A stretch of 64,000 bases of DNA, from contig NZ_CP055263.1 of NCBI RefSeq assembly GCF_014217835.1, positions 372,001-436,000 on the forward strand. Reading direction: 5' to 3'. This DNA is from Metabacillus sp. KUDC1714. Lineage in GTDB: Bacteria; Bacillota; Bacilli; Bacillales; Bacillaceae. A program made the translations under genes and the position numbers. Numbering within the stretch: position 1 is the stretch's first letter; every line of letters begins with the position of its first letter. The notes below the pieces were generated by a model, which was not told where the DNA came from, made no database searches, and worked only from the letters and a program-made list of their open reading frames with translations. Shown one piece after another: positions 19,981 to 27,225 of this stretch.

Positions 19981-20754
19981 TTAAACAACCTTTGCTTCGT
20001 TCCGAAGAAGTGAAACTAATTCTTTAACCTGATCATCAAGATCTCCTTGCAATACTTTTCCAGCCTCTTTTTTCGGAGGTAAGTAGATTTCAATTGTTTT
20101 CGTTTTTGCCTCTACATCATCTTCATCTATATCAAGATCATCTAATTCAAGCTCATCAAGTGGCTTTTTCTTTGCTTTCATAATCCCTGGTAATGAAGGA
20201 TAACGAGGTTCATTTAATCCCTGTTGCGCTGTGACTAATAACGGTAAAGTTGCTTCAATAACCTCTGAATCCCCTTCAACATCACGAACAATTGTTGCTT
20301 TAGCACCATCAATATCCAGTTTTGTAATCGTTGTCACATAAGCGATATCTAATAATTCCGCAAGACGAGGTCCTACCTGCCCTGAACCACCATCAATTGC
20401 CACATTTCCACCTATGATGATGTCTATATCTTGCTCCTTAAAATATTCTGCCAGTATTTTAGAAGTAGTATATTGATCTCCATCTTCCAAATCATCTTCC
20501 GTATTAATTAACACAGCTTTGTCACAACCCATTGCTAAAGCGGTACGTAATTCTTTTTCAGAATCTTCCCCACCGATCGTGACCACTATAACCTCTCCGC
20601 CATTTTTATCACGTAATTGAATTGCTTCTTCAATTGCATATTCATCATAAGGATTAATGATAAATTCTGCACCGTCTTCATTAATTTGTCCATTTTGAAC
20701 AGAGATTTTTTCTTCCGTATCAAATGTTCTTTTCATCATTACGAAGATATTCAT
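19981..20754 (-). CDS. etfB: Electron transfer flavoprotein beta subunit
   Basis: AMP-binding partner of EtfA. The 257 residues begin MNIFVMMKRTFDTEEKI, with the ETF-beta signature near GGSGQVGPRLAELL and the ISP-like interaction loop RYPSLPGIMKAKKKPL. Start chosen five codons into the longer frame, after GGGGGAATGGGAA. Normally continuous with fadB in the fad operon; here a MITE-like repeat separates the two. Confidence 0.95.
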   Translation of the reverse strand: MNIFVMMKRTFDTEEKISVQNGQINEDGAEFIINPYDEYAIEEAIQLRDKNGGEVIVVTIGGEDSEKELRTALAMGCDKAVLINTEDDLEDGDQYTTSKILAEYFKEQDIDIIIGGNVAIDGGSGQVGPRLAELLDIAYVTTITKLDIDGAKATIVRDVEGDSEVIEATLPLLVTAQQGLNEPRYPSLPGIMKAKKKPLDELELDDLDIDEDDVEAKTKTIEIYLPPKKEAGKVLQGDLDDQVKELVSLLRNEAKVV

Positions 20755-20783
20755 TTCCCATTCCCCCATGTTTCATTAAGTAT

Positions 20784-21017
20784 TTTTATTAGGCTCTTTT
20801 CTAAAAGATTGTTGTTTTTGAACAAAAATGATTAGGTTGATTGGTGCGGAAGGTGCGAGACTCCTGTGGGAGTAGCGGGACAGATGAGACCCCGCAGGCG
20901 CTTCGCGCTGAGGAGGCTCATCGCCCGCCCCACGGAAAGCGAGCATCCTGAAGTGCCAATCAACCAACCCAATACTATTTTAAAAGCAACAAAGTTTGCG
21001 AAAACAGCCTTTTATTA
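20784..21017 (+). mobile_element. MITE-like element, copy 1, with 8-bp target duplication
   Basis: A 218-bp non-coding element (20792-21009) begins GGCTCTTTTC and ends GAAAACAGCC. The ends form an imperfect inverted repeat of about 24 bases, with GGTTGATTGG and CCAATCAACC further in. It is flanked by the perfect direct repeat TTTTATTA (20784-20791 and 21010-21017). The GC-rich core contains nested complementarities (GCGGG/CCCGC, GATGAG/CTCATC, AGGCGCTTCGCGCT). No coding frame is credible. It sits between fadB and etfB. A second copy lies at 43240-43456. The rest of the gap to fadB (21018-21122) shows nothing. Confidence 0.88.
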
Positions 21018-21122
21018 TGAAGGTACGCTGTTAAACAAACTTAACTCAGTTAATTGTATAAAAAAATTGAGTACAAACAATTTCCCCTTCATTTTTGATA
21101 ATGATGTAAGTACCTCAAAGAC

Positions 21123-21896
21123 TTATTTTCCTGTAAAAGTCGGCTTTCTCTTTTCGATAAAAGCTGAAATCCCCTCTTTTGCATCAGCACTTTCAAAAAT
21201 CTCACCAAACCATCCTGCCTCCTGCTTAATACCAGCCTCATATGCCGTTGTCTTTGCAGCATTTAGAAGTGAAATAACAGCTTTTACAGTAAGTGGACTT
21301 TTTTGTGCAAACTTAGCTGCTAGCTTTTTTGCTTCCTCTATTATCGATTCTTCCGGATAAGAGTGGTTTGCTAGTCCGAGCTGCACTGCTTCTGCCCCTG
21401 AGATCGGTTCACTTGTTAGCATCATTTCTAATGCACGCCCTGTTCCAACATACTTTGGTAATCTTTGTGTCCCACCAAAACCCGGTATAATACCAAGCTG
21501 TAATTCAGGTAAACCCAATTTTGCGTCCTCTGTAACAAGCCTAAGATGGCAAGACATCGCAAGTTCTAAGCCGCCCCCTAATGCAGCACCATGAATAGCA
21601 GCAATAACCGGCTTATTAAATGTTTCAATTCGCTCAAACAATTGCTGCCCCCGCTCAGCTAATGAAGAAAATTCTTTGCTCGAAGGAACACCAACGAATT
21701 CCTTAATATCTGCCCCTGCTGAGAAAAATCTTCCTTCACCATGTAAAACAATCACTCTTACATCCTCATCTGTTTCCAGTTGATCAAGTAAGGTTGAAAG
21801 CTCCATCAAAACACTAGAAGATAATGCGTTTGCTGGTGCATGATTAATTGAAATATCAGCGATGAAATTTTCCTTCTTAAGCGTTAAAAAGTCCAT
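21123..21896 (-). CDS. fadB: Enoyl-CoA hydratase/isomerase family protein (FadB/YsiB)
   Basis: Crotonase-fold enzyme expected to hydrate enoyl-CoA in beta-oxidation. The oxyanion-hole segments are GRFFSAGADIKEF (around 55-67) and AAIHGAALGGGLELAMSCHLRL (around 98-118); the catalytic Glu pair region is LPELQLGIIPGFGGTQRLP. 257 residues, single domain. Lies 233 bases after fadR in the lcfA-fadR-fadB-etfB-etfA order known from B. subtilis. Confidence 0.92.
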   Translation of the reverse strand: MDFLTLKKENFIADISINHAPANALSSSVLMELSTLLDQLETDEDVRVIVLHGEGRFFSAGADIKEFVGVPSSKEFSSLAERGQQLFERIETFNKPVIAAIHGAALGGGLELAMSCHLRLVTEDAKLGLPELQLGIIPGFGGTQRLPKYVGTGRALEMMLTSEPISGAEAVQLGLANHSYPEESIIEEAKKLAAKFAQKSPLTVKAVISLLNAAKTTAYEAGIKQEAGWFGEIFESADAKEGISAFIEKRKPTFTGK

Positions 21897-22129
21897 TTAA
21901 TTACCCCCTCGTAACATTTTGTCCTCTTTGAAGGAAACGGGATACCCGCTTGCCTCGTTTTATTAATAAGCTAAGTATTAAAAATGACTAGGAAGCAAAA
22001 CTGTAAAGTGAGCTTGCTTGACCCCTCGCCATCATACACCTAAGGGTTTGGTATAATGTATGTTTTGATATCGGTGAAAAAGTACTTCCGTTAGTAAAGG
22101 TTTTTTTCTCTTTTTACCGATAGTTTTTA

Positions 22130-22714
22130 TTATGATTTAGTAAATCCATAAACAAATAAATCATGAACCTGTTTTGCTTGTTTTGTTAAATCGTATTTTT
22201 GATCATTCATTACCCATGTTGTGACGGTTTCATCAATAGTACCGAAAATCATTTGCCTTGCTAAACGGTGATCTAAGGCTTCTCTAAATTCACCAGTTTC
22301 CTTGCCTGCTGTGATGATTTTATCAACCACATTGAAATAACCTTTTAACACTTCATTAATTCTTAGACGTAATTCTTTATTCGATTGTCTCAGCTCTAGC
22401 TGTGTAACAATAGCTAAATGATGATCTTCAGCAAGCAATGAAAAATGTGTCTCAATTAATGTAAATAACTTCTCTGCTGCTGTTTCCACAGAGCGGATTT
22501 CATCTTCTATTTTTTCGATGAAAACTCCCATTTTTTCTTGAAAAAGCGAAACAAGTATATCTTCTTTGTTTTTGAAGTATAAATAGATTGTCCCATCTGC
22601 AACACCCGCTTGTTTTGCAATCTTTGAAACCTGTGCTTGATGATAGCCATTTTCAGCAATTACAATAACTGCTGCATCTATTATTTGTTTATATTTTGGT
22701 TTTTTCTGTTTCAA
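22130..22714 (-). CDS. fadR: TetR-family fatty acid degradation regulator FadR
   Basis: Represses the beta-oxidation regulon and is released by long-chain acyl-CoA. The 194 residues have a TetR HTH (KIAKQAGVADGTIYLYFKNKEDI, about 27-50) and an alpha-helical ligand domain. The start is placed at a TTG giving MKQKKPKYKQ, which has AGAAGGGGAG six bases upstream and matches the family N-terminus. An ATG 36 bases upstream lies inside the FadR operator and would add 12 unlikely residues. It has its own promoter and is likely autoregulated. Confidence 0.94.
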   Translation of the reverse strand: MKQKKPKYKQIIDAAVIVIAENGYHQAQVSKIAKQAGVADGTIYLYFKNKEDILVSLFQEKMGVFIEKIEDEIRSVETAAEKLFTLIETHFSLLAEDHHLAIVTQLELRQSNKELRLRINEVLKGYFNVVDKIITAGKETGEFREALDHRLARQMIFGTIDETVTTWVMNDQKYDLTKQAKQVHDLFVYGFTKS

Positions 22715-22735
22715 TGTCGACTCCCCTTCTGATAA

Positions 22736-22753
22736 TGAATGAATAGTCATTCA
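22736..22753. promoter_or_regulatory. FadR operator
   Basis: TGAATGAATAGTCATTCA is a perfect match to the B. subtilis FadR box TGAATGAMTANTCATTCA. It lies just downstream of the -10 element, so bound FadR would block its own gene and the downstream fad-etf genes. Confidence 0.92.
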
Positions 22754-22760
22754 TAATTTA

Positions 22761-22789
22761 ATCTTAATTTTTCCTTTTCATTATGTCAA
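22761..22789 (-). promoter_or_regulatory. Sigma-A promoter of fadR
   Basis: TTGACA (22784-22789) and TAAGAT (22761-22766) with a 17-base spacer, directly upstream of the FadR operator. Confidence 0.8.
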
Positions 22790-22829
22790 GCCTCATTTCA
22801 CCATTTTTATTCTTTTTCGTTGTAAGAGT

Positions 22830-22852
22830 AGAGAGGACTCAATATGAGTCCT
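22830..22852. other. Palindromic hairpin after lcfA
   Basis: GAGGACTCA and its perfect complement flank a 3-base loop, with further outer pairing AGAGT/ACTCT. There is no T tract, so it is a weak terminator at best or an mRNA 3'-end stabiliser between lcfA and fadR. Confidence 0.45.
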
Positions 22853-22903
22853 CCTGGCAACTCTTTACATAAAGTTAAAAGGGATTAAAAAATAAAAATC
22901 CGT

Positions 22904-24592
22904 TCATTTCGCATCTTTTAATTTTTCTTTTTCTTCCTCAATTAATGCACGTCTCAAAATTTTTCCTACTGCCGTTTTTGGTAACTCGTCTCTAAACTCA
23001 TAAATACGAGGTACTTTGTACGCTGCAAGATGCTGCCGTGCATATTCATTAAATTCCTCTGTTGTTGCATTTTGATGCTCCCTTAACACAATATAGGCCT
23101 TTACCGTTTCACCTCGATAAGGATCTGGAACACCTGCAACAACTACCTCTTGGACTTTTTCATGCTCATATAGGACTTCTTCTATTTCACGTGGATAAAT
23201 ATTATACCCACCAGCAATGATCATATCCTTTTTACGATCAACAACGTAGAAAAATCCTTCTTCATCCATATAGCCGATATCACCTGTAAGCAACCAACCA
23301 TTTTTAAGGATAGCTTCGGTTTCCTCTTTATTATTCCAGTATCCCTTCATTACTTGAGGTCCACGAATGATTATTTCCCCTAACTCATTTGTATCAGCGA
23401 CTTCACCATTTTCATACGAAAATATCGCTGCATCCGTACTTGGCCATGGAACACCTACACTCCCGGTTTTTCTTTTATCCCATAAAAAGTTTGCATGAGT
23501 TACTGGGGACGCCTCTGATAAACCGTATCCTTCTACAAGACGTCCACCTGTCACCTTCTCAAATTGTTCCTGGACTTCAACTGGAAGTGGTGCTGAACCA
23601 CTAATACAACAATCAATGGATGAAAGATCATATTTTTGAATGTCAGGATGATTTAATAATGCTATATAAATGGTTGGAGCACCTGGAAAAAGAGTCGGTT
23701 TTAATTTTCCAATTGTTTTTAATGTATCTGTTGCATCAAATTTCGGTAAGAGAATCATTTTAAATGCCTGCATTACAGATAAATTCATTACTATTGTCAT
23801 TCCATAAACATGAAAAAATGGAACGATTCCTAATAATGATTCTTCTCCTCTTCTACATTTATACAACCAGGATGCACACATTTGTGTATTCGCAACAATA
23901 TTTTTATGTGAGAGCATGACTCCCTTCGGAAAACCCGTTGTCCCTCCCGTATACTGAAGTAAGGCAATATCCTCTGAAGGGTTTATATCCGGTAAATCTA
24001 CTTTTGGCTCAGCTAAAGACATTATCTGCTTAAATAAATGTGTATCACCTTGATGCTCAACTTTTACAACTATTTGATTTTGCTTCTTTTGCACAAAAGG
24101 GTATAAAAGATTTTTAGGAAATGGTAAAAAATCTTTTATACTTGTAACGATTATATGCTTTAGACTTGTTAACGCTTTCATTTTAGAAGCTTTCGGATAT
24201 AATAAATCAAGGGTTACCATAAATGTAGACTCGCTATCTTTTAACTGATATTCAAGTTCTCTCTCCATATAAAGTGGATTTGTTTGAACAACGACGCCAC
24301 CCGCAAATAGTACACCATAGTATGAAATAACAGCTTGAGGACAGTTTGGTAACATTATGGACACACGATCGCCTTTTTGTAAGCCAAGCGATTGTAAATA
24401 GTTCGCTAGCTTGAGAGATTGATTATAAAGTTCAGAATAAGAAAGTTCTTTCCCCAGGAAATGAATGGCTGTTTTTGTTGGGAATTTATCTGCGGCATGC
24501 TGTAAATATTCGTATAGCGGTTTTTCATCAATGGTTATTTCGTGAGGGACTTCTGCTGGATAATGATGTAGCCAAGGTTTTTGAATTTCCAT
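22904..24592 (-). CDS. lcfA: Long-chain fatty acid-CoA ligase
   Basis: Activates fatty acids to acyl-CoA with ATP, the entry to beta-oxidation. Adenylate-forming domain with the P-loop YTGGTTGFPKGVMLSHKN (about 207-224), the A5-type GYGLSEASPVTH, LTGDIGY, and the C-terminal lid with RKKDMIIAGGYNIYP and a catalytic Lys in PKTAVGKILRR. 562 residues. ATG follows GGAGGAG. First gene of the fad set; only a half FadR-like word (GAATGA near 24626) is seen upstream. Confidence 0.95.
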   Translation of the reverse strand: MEIQKPWLHHYPAEVPHEITIDEKPLYEYLQHAADKFPTKTAIHFLGKELSYSELYNQSLKLANYLQSLGLQKGDRVSIMLPNCPQAVISYYGVLFAGGVVVQTNPLYMERELEYQLKDSESTFMVTLDLLYPKASKMKALTSLKHIIVTSIKDFLPFPKNLLYPFVQKKQNQIVVKVEHQGDTHLFKQIMSLAEPKVDLPDINPSEDIALLQYTGGTTGFPKGVMLSHKNIVANTQMCASWLYKCRRGEESLLGIVPFFHVYGMTIVMNLSVMQAFKMILLPKFDATDTLKTIGKLKPTLFPGAPTIYIALLNHPDIQKYDLSSIDCCISGSAPLPVEVQEQFEKVTGGRLVEGYGLSEASPVTHANFLWDKRKTGSVGVPWPSTDAAIFSYENGEVADTNELGEIIIRGPQVMKGYWNNKEETEAILKNGWLLTGDIGYMDEEGFFYVVDRKKDMIIAGGYNIYPREIEEVLYEHEKVQEVVVAGVPDPYRGETVKAYIVLREHQNATTEEFNEYARQHLAAYKVPRIYEFRDELPKTAVGKILRRALIEEEKEKLKDAK

Positions 24593-24829
24593 CTTCTTCT
24601 CCTCCTACTTAGACTATACTTTTAGAATGAACCAACTAAATTGATGAACAACACTCTGTTTTTTTAGAGGAGGGGAGACTAGAAATTTATAAATAGGATT
24701 GTATTTATTTGGAGTTTTTGTTCGGAGTCACTCTTCCCCTATACCTTCATATTAGAAAGTATAGCAGATTTTCTTATTTTCAGAAATATAAAATATTTTC
24801 AAATAATATTTGACAAGCCTTTATGAAAG

Positions 24830-25100
24830 AAAAGCGCAAGCGCCTTGGTCATCGCCGTACAAACTGGAGGAGCATCGACTGAGATAAAGCGAGACTTCCA
24901 TTAGGGCCTCATCCTAATGGATAGCGAGACTTATCGGACTTTTACGGGCAGTTAACTCACAAGTTAGTGTTCTTTGATCATTTTTCTATTGCCCGTTAAA
25001 GTGGGATAAAGGAAACACGGTAAGCGAAGCGCACCGATGTTGACTTATCGTAGGGAGATGCTCTGAAGTTTGATAGGCGATAGGCGCTGGAGCTAGACAC
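24830..25100 (+). repeat. Dispersed repeat family B, long copy
   Basis: Begins AAAAGCGCAAGCGCCTTG and ends TAGGCGCTGGAGCTAGACAC, the shared ends of a family seen at several other places here. The inside is made of nested inverted repeats (for example CCATTAGG/CCTAATGG and ACGGGCA/TGCCCGT). It carries no credible coding frame. It lies between lcfA and the IS; the flanks 24600-24829 and 25101-25138 show no gene. Confidence 0.75.
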
Positions 25101-25138
25101 AAAAATTAAGTACAAAATTTTATACTTTCTTACCTTTT

Positions 25139-25149
25139 AAAAAAGTCTG
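25139..25149 (-). terminator. Distal arm of a terminator split by the IS
   Basis: AAAAAAGTCTG here and CAGACT at 26651-26656 become the two arms of one hairpin when the IS and one target copy are removed: on the minus strand AGTCTG, a 13-base loop, CAGACT and then TTTTTT. This is the expected terminator after yshE; it is now 1.5 kb apart and inactive. Confidence 0.7.
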
Positions 25150-25202
25150 ACAAAGTACATGTGATCTGTACCCTTAAAAATAGACAGTTTATAAAAAGAC
25201 CT

Positions 25203-26147
25203 TTATGCACTTAATAGGTGGCTTCGGTATTGTTCCGGGGCCATCTTTTTTAATCCCCATTGATATCGGTAAGTATTATAGTAGACCATATAATCTTCAA
25301 TTACCCCTTTTAATTCTGTGAGTGTTTGACATGAAGAAGCATCAATCTCATCTTTTAAATGGCCAAAGAATGATTCTATTGGTGCGTTATCCCAACAGTT
25401 TCCTTTACGAGACATAGATTGAATAAACCCAAGTTTCTTAACTTTTTTTCGATATTCTGGATTTGTATAGTGAAATCCTTGATCAGAATGGAGTATGGCT
25501 TCTGGGTGGACGTTCCCGTCCAAGGCATTAATTAAGTTATCAAGTGTTCGATAAACAAGTCGCATTTCTAATGTTGTCGAGAGATAGTAGGCCAAGATTT
25601 CACGTGTTGAACCGTCTTTAACACATGACAAATATACAGGTATGCCATTTTCTAAATAAAGATAGGTGATGTCAGTAAGTAACACTTTACCAGGCTCACT
25701 ATGTACGAAATTTCGATTCAGGATATTTGGACGAGTCCGGTGTTCTTGTGTTGCCTGAGCCATTCGTTTGTAAGGGTTTGACCTTCTAATTTTTGACTCT
25801 AGGTTAAACTTATTCATAATACGATAGATTTTCTTGAGATTCATCACAGTGAAATAATCATTTTCTAGAACCATTCTTATATCTCGTCCACCTGATTTAC
25901 CATTCTTTTCATCGAAGACTTGTTTTATAAGTTTATAATCCTGTACATCCTTACGTTCTCTATCGATACGCTTGGGTTCAGCCTTAAGCCAGGCATAGTA
26001 ACTTTTGCGTTTTACTGTAGCTAATTCACAAAGATAAGATACCATTCTAACTAGACCATATCTACGAATTGTGGCCTCAATTAGTTGGAACTTTTCTGAT
26101 AATGTTAATTTTGTTTCTTCGCCTTCCTCTCTAGTTCTTCTAACTTT
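25203..26147 (-). CDS. IS3-family transposase OrfB (rve DDE domain), made as OrfAB
   Basis: Integrase catalytic domain. Counted from the internal ATG at 26045, the triad is D125 (LLTDITYLY), D188 (LHSDQGFHY) and E224 (NAPIESFFGHLKDE), the D-D-35-E spacing of IS3 elements. An HTH_21-like segment (YGLVRMVSYLCELATVKRKS) precedes it. The frame is open back to the AAAAAAG site at 26144-26150, so the working transposase is probably an OrfA-OrfB fusion made by -1 frameshifting; 26147 marks the first OrfB-frame codon after the slip. Confidence 0.9.
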   Translation of the reverse strand, partial: KVRRTREEGEETKLTLSEKFQLIEATIRRYGLVRMVSYLCELATVKRKSYYAWLKAEPKRIDRERKDVQDYKLIKQVFDEKNGKSGGRDIRMVLENDYFTVMNLKKIYRIMNKFNLESKIRRSNPYKRMAQATQEHRTRPNILNRNFVHSEPGKVLLTDITYLYLENGIPVYLSCVKDGSTREILAYYLSTTLEMRLVYRTLDNLINALDGNVHPEAILHSDQGFHYTNPEYRKKVKKLGFIQSMSRKGNCWDNAPIESFFGHLKDEIDASSCQTLTELKGVIEDYMVYYNTYRYQWGLKKMAPEQYRSHLLSA

Positions 26148-26530
26148 TTTAAGAAGTCGTTCTCCATCTCTAAGAAGGCAATACGTGCCTCTGCTTTTTT
26201 TAGTTTATCTTCTACTGTAAGATCCTTCGAAGATGGGCGTCCAGTGCTTCCTTTACCACGAAGCTCATTCTTAAAACCTTCCTCACCATACTTTTCATAA
26301 GTTTTTCTCCAACGCTTTAAACATTGTTGAGGCTTTTTAGATCCAATTATGTCTAGATCAAATCCATATTCAATGAAAATATCCGTTGGCCCTTTGCCAT
26401 TTTTGTATTCCTTAATGGCAGCAATTTTAAATTCAGGTTTGTAAGAGATCGACCGATCTGATACATGATTGACATTTGGATTGTTCTCCAGTTGTTGACG
26501 TTGAAATTCATTAAAAATAATTTTACTCAT
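26105..26530 (-). CDS. IS3-family OrfA (HTH protein)
   Basis: A 141-residue DNA-binding protein: an HTH_28-type domain (KPEFKIAAIKEYKNGKGPTDIFIEYG, then QQCLKRWRKTYEKYGEEGF), a linker LRGKGSTGRPS, and a leucine-zipper coiled coil LKKAEARIAFLEMENDFLKKLEEL used for multimerisation in IS3 elements. The slippery A6G lies within the zipper codons LKK. On its own it would bind the ends and probably limit transposition. Confidence 0.9.
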   Translation of the reverse strand: MSKIIFNEFQRQQLENNPNVNHVSDRSISYKPEFKIAAIKEYKNGKGPTDIFIEYGFDLDIIGSKKPQQCLKRWRKTYEKYGEEGFKNELRGKGSTGRPSSKDLTVEDKLKKAEARIAFLEMENDFLKKLEELERKAKKQN

Positions 26531-26589
26531 ATTAGTTCCCCGTTCTCTCTATTTGTTTTGATTATAACGGTTCTTCTATGATAAAACAT

Positions 26590-26638
26590 AAAAAATCCCG
26601 AAAAATGGACTTTTTTATAAGTGTCCATTTTTCGGGAT
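26590..26638 (-). terminator. Intrinsic terminator inside the right end of the IS
   Basis: A perfect 16-bp stem (ATCCCGAAAAATGGAC with its complement) and 12-base loop, followed on the minus strand by TTTTT, sits just inside the right terminal repeat. It stops transcripts entering from the yshE side, shielding the transposase genes from read-through. Confidence 0.85.
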
Positions 26639-26712
26639 ACAGATCAATGCCAGACTACATAAGTTTTTTATAGTTACAATTTAGCTTTTGGATGCTGTTT
26701 TTGAATGGTATA

Positions 26713-26793
26713 TTAAAAAAACACTAAATAAATAATTCCGATCAAAATAAATAACCCACATAACCCAAATAAAACTTTAGCTAAAGTCTCCAA
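26713..26793 (-). CDS. Possible 26-residue membrane peptide after yshE
   Basis: TTG start 8 bases after AAGGAGAG, directly behind the yshE stop. The peptide METLAKVLFGLCGLFILIGI plus IYLVFF is a single predicted transmembrane helix with an acidic, then basic N-terminus. No homologue comes to mind. The ribosome site and operon position support translation; the short length makes chance possible. Confidence 0.4.
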   Translation of the reverse strand: METLAKVLFGLCGLFILIGIIYLVFF

Positions 26794-26805
26794 CTCACAC
26801 TCTCC

Positions 26806-27210
26806 TTATATCCCTGCTCCAATGACAAACGATAAACCCACTGATATAACAAGTGAGATAAAGCCAACCGCTCGATTGTCCTTTTGTATTTCTTCATCTA
26901 TTCTGAACTTTGGCGTCATAAACTCATAAATAAAGTAGCCTAATAGCAAGAGAATAAAACCAAATAGTCCAGATCCCATCATTTCCAATAAGCTATCATG
27001 TTGGTTAATTGAAAATCTAAAAATATTTGCAATGCCGAATATTTTTCCCCCTGTTGCCATTGCAACAGCCATATTTCCATTTTGAATTTCTTCCCAATTT
27101 TTATATTTTGTCACAAGCTCAAATATTGTTAAAAACACAATAATACAAAGAACAACAACACTGTAGTAAGCAGCAATTTGGACTAATTCATTTTCCCAGA
27201 ATCCTTTCAT
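26806..27210 (-). CDS. yshE: DUF350 membrane protein YshE
   Basis: A 134-residue integral membrane protein with four predicted helices (about 10-30, 48-68, 75-95, 113-133) and the DUF350 pattern NMAVAMATGGKIFGIANI and QKDNRAVGFISLVISVGLS, in which two similar halves each carry a small-residue/Asn motif. Function unknown. It begins 15 bases after mutS2 and belongs to the polX-mutS2 operon. Confidence 0.88.
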   Translation of the reverse strand: MKGFWENELVQIAAYYSVVVLCIIVFLTIFELVTKYKNWEEIQNGNMAVAMATGGKIFGIANIFRFSINQHDSLLEMMGSGLFGFILLLLGYFIYEFMTPKFRIDEEIQKDNRAVGFISLVISVGLSFVIGAGI

Positions 27211-27225
27211 CACATCTTCTCCCCG

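Larger units (their letters stand above)
25162..26646 (-). mobile_element. Complete IS3-family insertion sequence (IS150-like)
   Basis: A 1485-bp element bounded by TG...CA, with imperfect terminal inverted repeats of about 40 bases that begin TGATCTGTA at both ends. It is flanked by a 3-bp direct repeat ATG (25159-25161 and 26647-26649), so insertion is intact and probably recent. It encodes OrfA and OrfB in the -1 relation with an A6G slippery site. A strong hairpin with T tract lies just inside the right end. The element appears capable of transposition. Confidence 0.92.

Noticed and set aside
20776..21360. Long open frames on both strands through the MITE core (20776-20967 minus, 20866-21360 plus)
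   Set aside because: They come from the GC-rich palindromic core of a non-coding repeat; the plus frame then runs antisense through fadB. No ribosome sites, and the second copy of the element does not keep the same reading frames.
24830..25100. CRISPR array or tRNA-like cluster between lcfA and the IS
   Set aside because: The inverted words are nested arms of one repeat element; there are no regularly spaced direct repeats or spacers, and no cas genes in the window.
25162..26646. Genomic island or defence cargo around the IS
   Set aside because: The element holds only orfA and orfB; genes on both sides are normal core genes in their usual order.
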